Part shown: piece after piece, positions 45,118-46,883 of the stretch
How the letters are laid out: every line of letters starts with the position of its first letter
Position numbering within the stretch: the stretch's first letter is position 1
Assembly (NCBI GenBank): GCA_000648925.1
Contig: JFHF01000054.1
Coordinates: 1 to 46,883, forward strand
DNA length: 46,883 bases
From: Caballeronia jiangsuensis
Lineage (GTDB): Bacteria > Pseudomonadota > Gammaproteobacteria > Burkholderiales > Burkholderiaceae
Direction: 5' to 3'
The notes under the pieces: generated by a model
Databases searched by the model: none
The model's input: the letters and a program-made list of their open reading frames with translations, nothing else
What the model was told of the DNA's origin: nothing
Position numbers and translations under genes: made by a program

Positions 45118-46332
45118 TTACGCTGCAAGCTTAAGGGGCGGGGCCGGGCGGCTGCTGCCGTTGAGCTTCTCGAAGCTCAGAAGAACCTCGCGCATCACAG
45201 CGCGGTCTGTGCCTGCGTGTGTAAGCAGTTCGGTATCACGGGCGCGTTGCGCAGGGTCGCTTTCCTTCATCCAGTTGAAGTTCTGCGTTGCCGTCGGCGA
45301 CGTGAACTCAAGGAAGACCTTTCGACGATCAACCGAGTAGTCGTCGAGCACCTTGACCGATGCGGAGTCGTTGACGACCGAGATCAGCGCACGAGCCAGA
45401 TGTTCTGCATCAAGCACACCACCGGACAAACCCAGACCACCCATCGGATTTGTTGCGTGCGCGGCGTCACCCGCGAGAATCACACGGCCTCGGCGAAACT
45501 CGGCAGCACAGCGCTGATGTACGCGGTACGGATTCAGGTGGTCGACGCGATAACGGTCAGGTGTCGGGGCTCCCGGCAAGAGACGCTTGAAACGCTCAGG
45601 CATACGACGACGCACCTCCTCCATCGAGATCGACGGATCTTCGCCGTAACAGACGCGCCACAAGCCGCTTTGGTCAAGCTGCACCACCACTGCCCAGTCA
45701 AGCGGGTCATGCACGAAATTGGCACGCGAATAGCCATGGACGGTGAAGTCATAGAAGACATTCGTTGCGACGAGTCGCTCTGCCCAAGTGATACCGTCAA
45801 AGCTCAGGCCAATCTTCTCGCGCACCGTGCTGCGTGCCCCATCGGTCGCCGCCACCCAGCGAGCACGCAATCGCGAAATGCCACCCGGACAACGCGTTTC
45901 AATCGTCACGTAGTTGGCGTCTTGATCGATACTCTCAACGCGGTGATTCCAGCGAATATCTACGTTGGGCAACGTTTGAAGGTGCTGCTTAATGACGTTG
46001 GATACATGGTTCTGGCCCAGAAGCAACATGTACGGGAACTCGGTGTCCTCAGCAACAGCACTCCATTCCAGCGTACTGAAAAGCGTGCCGTCGCCGTGAC
46101 GATAGTTGATGCTCGGGCAATACACTGCACGCTTGCGAATATCCTCAAGCACGCCAAACCGCTGCATCGCAGCGATGGTTGGGGGCATATACGCGACAGC
46201 GCGGGGCGACGGCGAAACGCAAGCCTCCGATTCGAGCACAATGACCTTAACGCCAGCGCGACCCAGTTTGAGCGCGGTGAGCAGGCCAACGGGACCTCCA
46301 CCAACAACGACCACTCCTTCAAGCGTTTCCAT
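45118..46332 (-). CDS. pnpA: 4-Nitrophenol 4-monooxygenase PnpA
   Basis: A 404-residue FAD monooxygenase beginning METLEG, with GGGPVG (residues 11-16), the ATDGARSTVR motif in the middle and GDAAHATNPMGGLGLSGG near residue 295. It closely follows the Pseudomonas PnpA sequence I recall. Using NADPH and O2 it converts 4-nitrophenol to p-benzoquinone and nitrite. A ribosome site AGGAGA lies upstream. It is the first gene of the cluster, with a GTT-N11-AAC site about 120-135 bp upstream. The transcript probably continues to pnpB across 460 bp, or pnpB has its own promoter. Confidence 0.93.
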   Translation of the reverse strand: METLEGVVVVGGGPVGLLTALKLGRAGVKVIVLESEACVSPSPRAVAYMPPTIAAMQRFGVLEDIRKRAVYCPSINYRHGDGTLFSTLEWSAVAEDTEFPYMLLLGQNHVSNVIKQHLQTLPNVDIRWNHRVESIDQDANYVTIETRCPGGISRLRARWVAATDGARSTVREKIGLSFDGITWAERLVATNVFYDFTVHGYSRANFVHDPLDWAVVVQLDQSGLWRVCYGEDPSISMEEVRRRMPERFKRLLPGAPTPDRYRVDHLNPYRVHQRCAAEFRRGRVILAGDAAHATNPMGGLGLSGGVLDAEHLARALISVVNDSASVKVLDDYSVDRRKVFLEFTSPTATQNFNWMKESDPAQRARDTELLTHAGTDRAVMREVLLSFEKLNGSSRPAPPLKLAA

Positions 46333-46851
46333 TTTTCAGTCTCCTGTCACAACGCGTTTTCAAAAAACCGGCCTTCGCTCAGACTTCACTGTGGGGCCGA
46401 ATAATGGAAGTAAGCGTAACCAACTGAATTTCCGAAGGCAATGCAATGAGGTTTGCATATCACGAACAGTTCGATCGGCGATTTATGCCCTCGAATACGC
46501 CGACGCGGCGGTTTACCCTTGTTGACATCACAGCCCAGCCTGTTTTTTTCAAAAAAGACGAGTGCTACGCGTTTCCTATCAATAGACGAGACCGACGGGT
46601 AGTCACGTTCCTAAGTGTCTTGGCAACTGGACATCTAGAACCGAAGCGCGAGCGCTAACAACTCATCACCTGCCCACTGCCAAAGTCGTGGCACTGACTG
46701 CCTGTATTGCCGCGTCAAACCACAACAAGAACTTGCTGAAAGCACTCCGATGCGTCGCTTCCTGCGGAATATGCCGCTCCGGAACATGCGCCATCTTTCG
46801 CTGTTAGACGCTGGCTTCGCTACTCGACTGCCAATGAACAGTGGATCGGAC
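46333..46851. other. Promoter region of pnpA and unassigned sequence
   Basis: About 520 bp. Next to pnpA it holds AACGCGTTTT (46351-46360), a minus-strand -10-like CATTAT at 46406-46401 and the regulator site at 46451-46467. From 46470 to 46850 two small open frames (a plus-strand one of 70 codons and a minus-strand one of 72) resemble no protein, and I do not call them. Confidence 0.45.
46451..46467. promoter_or_regulatory. GTT-N11-AAC site upstream of pnpA (LysR-type box)
   Basis: GTT at 46451-46453 and AAC at 46465-46467 are separated by exactly 11 bases. The centre lies about 65 bp upstream of the start expected from the -10-like CATTAT (46406-46401), which fits a LysR activation site. 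The weak -35 is consistent with activator dependence. Confidence 0.6.
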
Positions 46852-46881
46852 AAAAAAAACGCTGACCGGGGAGTCAGCGTT
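46852..46881 (-). terminator. Intrinsic terminator of a gene beyond the right edge
   Basis: The 9-bp perfect stem AACGCTGAC (46858-46866) / GTCAGCGTT (46873-46881) with a 6-nt loop is followed, reading the minus strand, by eight T (46859-46852). It would end a minus-strand gene located right of the window and insulate the pnp promoter. Confidence 0.85.
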
Positions 46882-46883
46882 AG

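Noticed and set aside
45046..46404. Long plus-strand open frame (452 codons) opposite pnpA
   Set aside because: It is the antisense of the pnpA coding strand; the encoded sequence is His/Arg-rich, resembles no protein and has no ribosome site. PnpA on the minus strand has full family motifs.
46446..46853. Two small open frames near the right edge
   Set aside because: Composition is noise-like, there is no ribosome site, and one spans the regulator site region upstream of pnpA.
1..46883. CRISPR arrays, tRNA or rRNA genes
   Set aside because: No regularly spaced repeats and no cloverleaf or rRNA-like sequence were noticed on reading; a covariance search was not possible here.

Overview
The window looks like chromosome or megaplasmid DNA of a Burkholderiaceae bacterium (Burkholderia, Caballeronia or Paraburkholderia). 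The support is a Burkholderia-type porin ending in Phe, an LpxO-like lipid A hydroxylase, a dodecin, an IS66-family element, and a nitrophenol catabolic cluster on the minus strand (36606-46332). The gene order of that cluster, A-B-A1-C-D-E-F-G, is the order I recall for the pnpABA1CDEFG cluster of the nitrophenol degrader Burkholderia sp. SJ98. No tRNA, rRNA or CRISPR array was noticed.

Left third (1-13151). The minus strand carries a partial short-chain dehydrogenase, an AraC-type regulator and a small unknown protein. The plus strand follows with two small unknown proteins and a polysaccharide-deacetylase-like gene that has lost its metal-binding histidines. Next comes a two-gene operon (4245-8119) encoding a CHAT-like/transglutaminase-like fusion protein and an alpha/beta-hydrolase with a long hydrophobic insert. 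This is the best candidate for an undescribed system: the CHAT half lacks its Cys/His dyad, while the transglutaminase-like triad and the hydrolase Ser nucleophile are present. An LpxO-like gene converges on it. A decaying aldoxime/nitrile operon follows: a truncated MFS transporter, an intact nitrilase, and an aldoxime dehydratase broken by one frameshift.

Middle (13152-35652). Ordinary accessory genes include a pirin, a methyl-accepting chemotaxis protein with an amino-acid-type dCache pocket, and MarR, TrmB-like, LysR, TetR and IclR regulators. There is a glutathione S-transferase, an HPP/CBS membrane protein and a Kup potassium transporter. A tripartite EmrAB/NodT-type drug efflux operon is divergent from its likely IclR regulator, with nested palindromes between them. 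An MFS carrier and a porin complete this part. A degenerate 1.5-kb IS66-family element (17074-18607) is flanked by a near-perfect 8-bp target duplication.

Right part (35808-46332, minus strand). A complete hydroquinone-type nitrophenol pathway is encoded. PnpA and PnpA1 (flavin monooxygenases) convert 4-nitrophenol-type substrates to benzoquinones, and PnpB reduces these to hydroquinones. PnpCD cleaves the ring, PnpE oxidises the semialdehyde to maleylacetate, and PnpF reduces maleylacetate to beta-ketoadipate. PnpG feeds hydroxyquinol into the same route. A Rieske ferredoxin follows pnpG closely. Sites matching GTT-N11-AAC, recalled as the PnpR recognition motif of Pseudomonas, lie upstream of both pnpA and pnpC.
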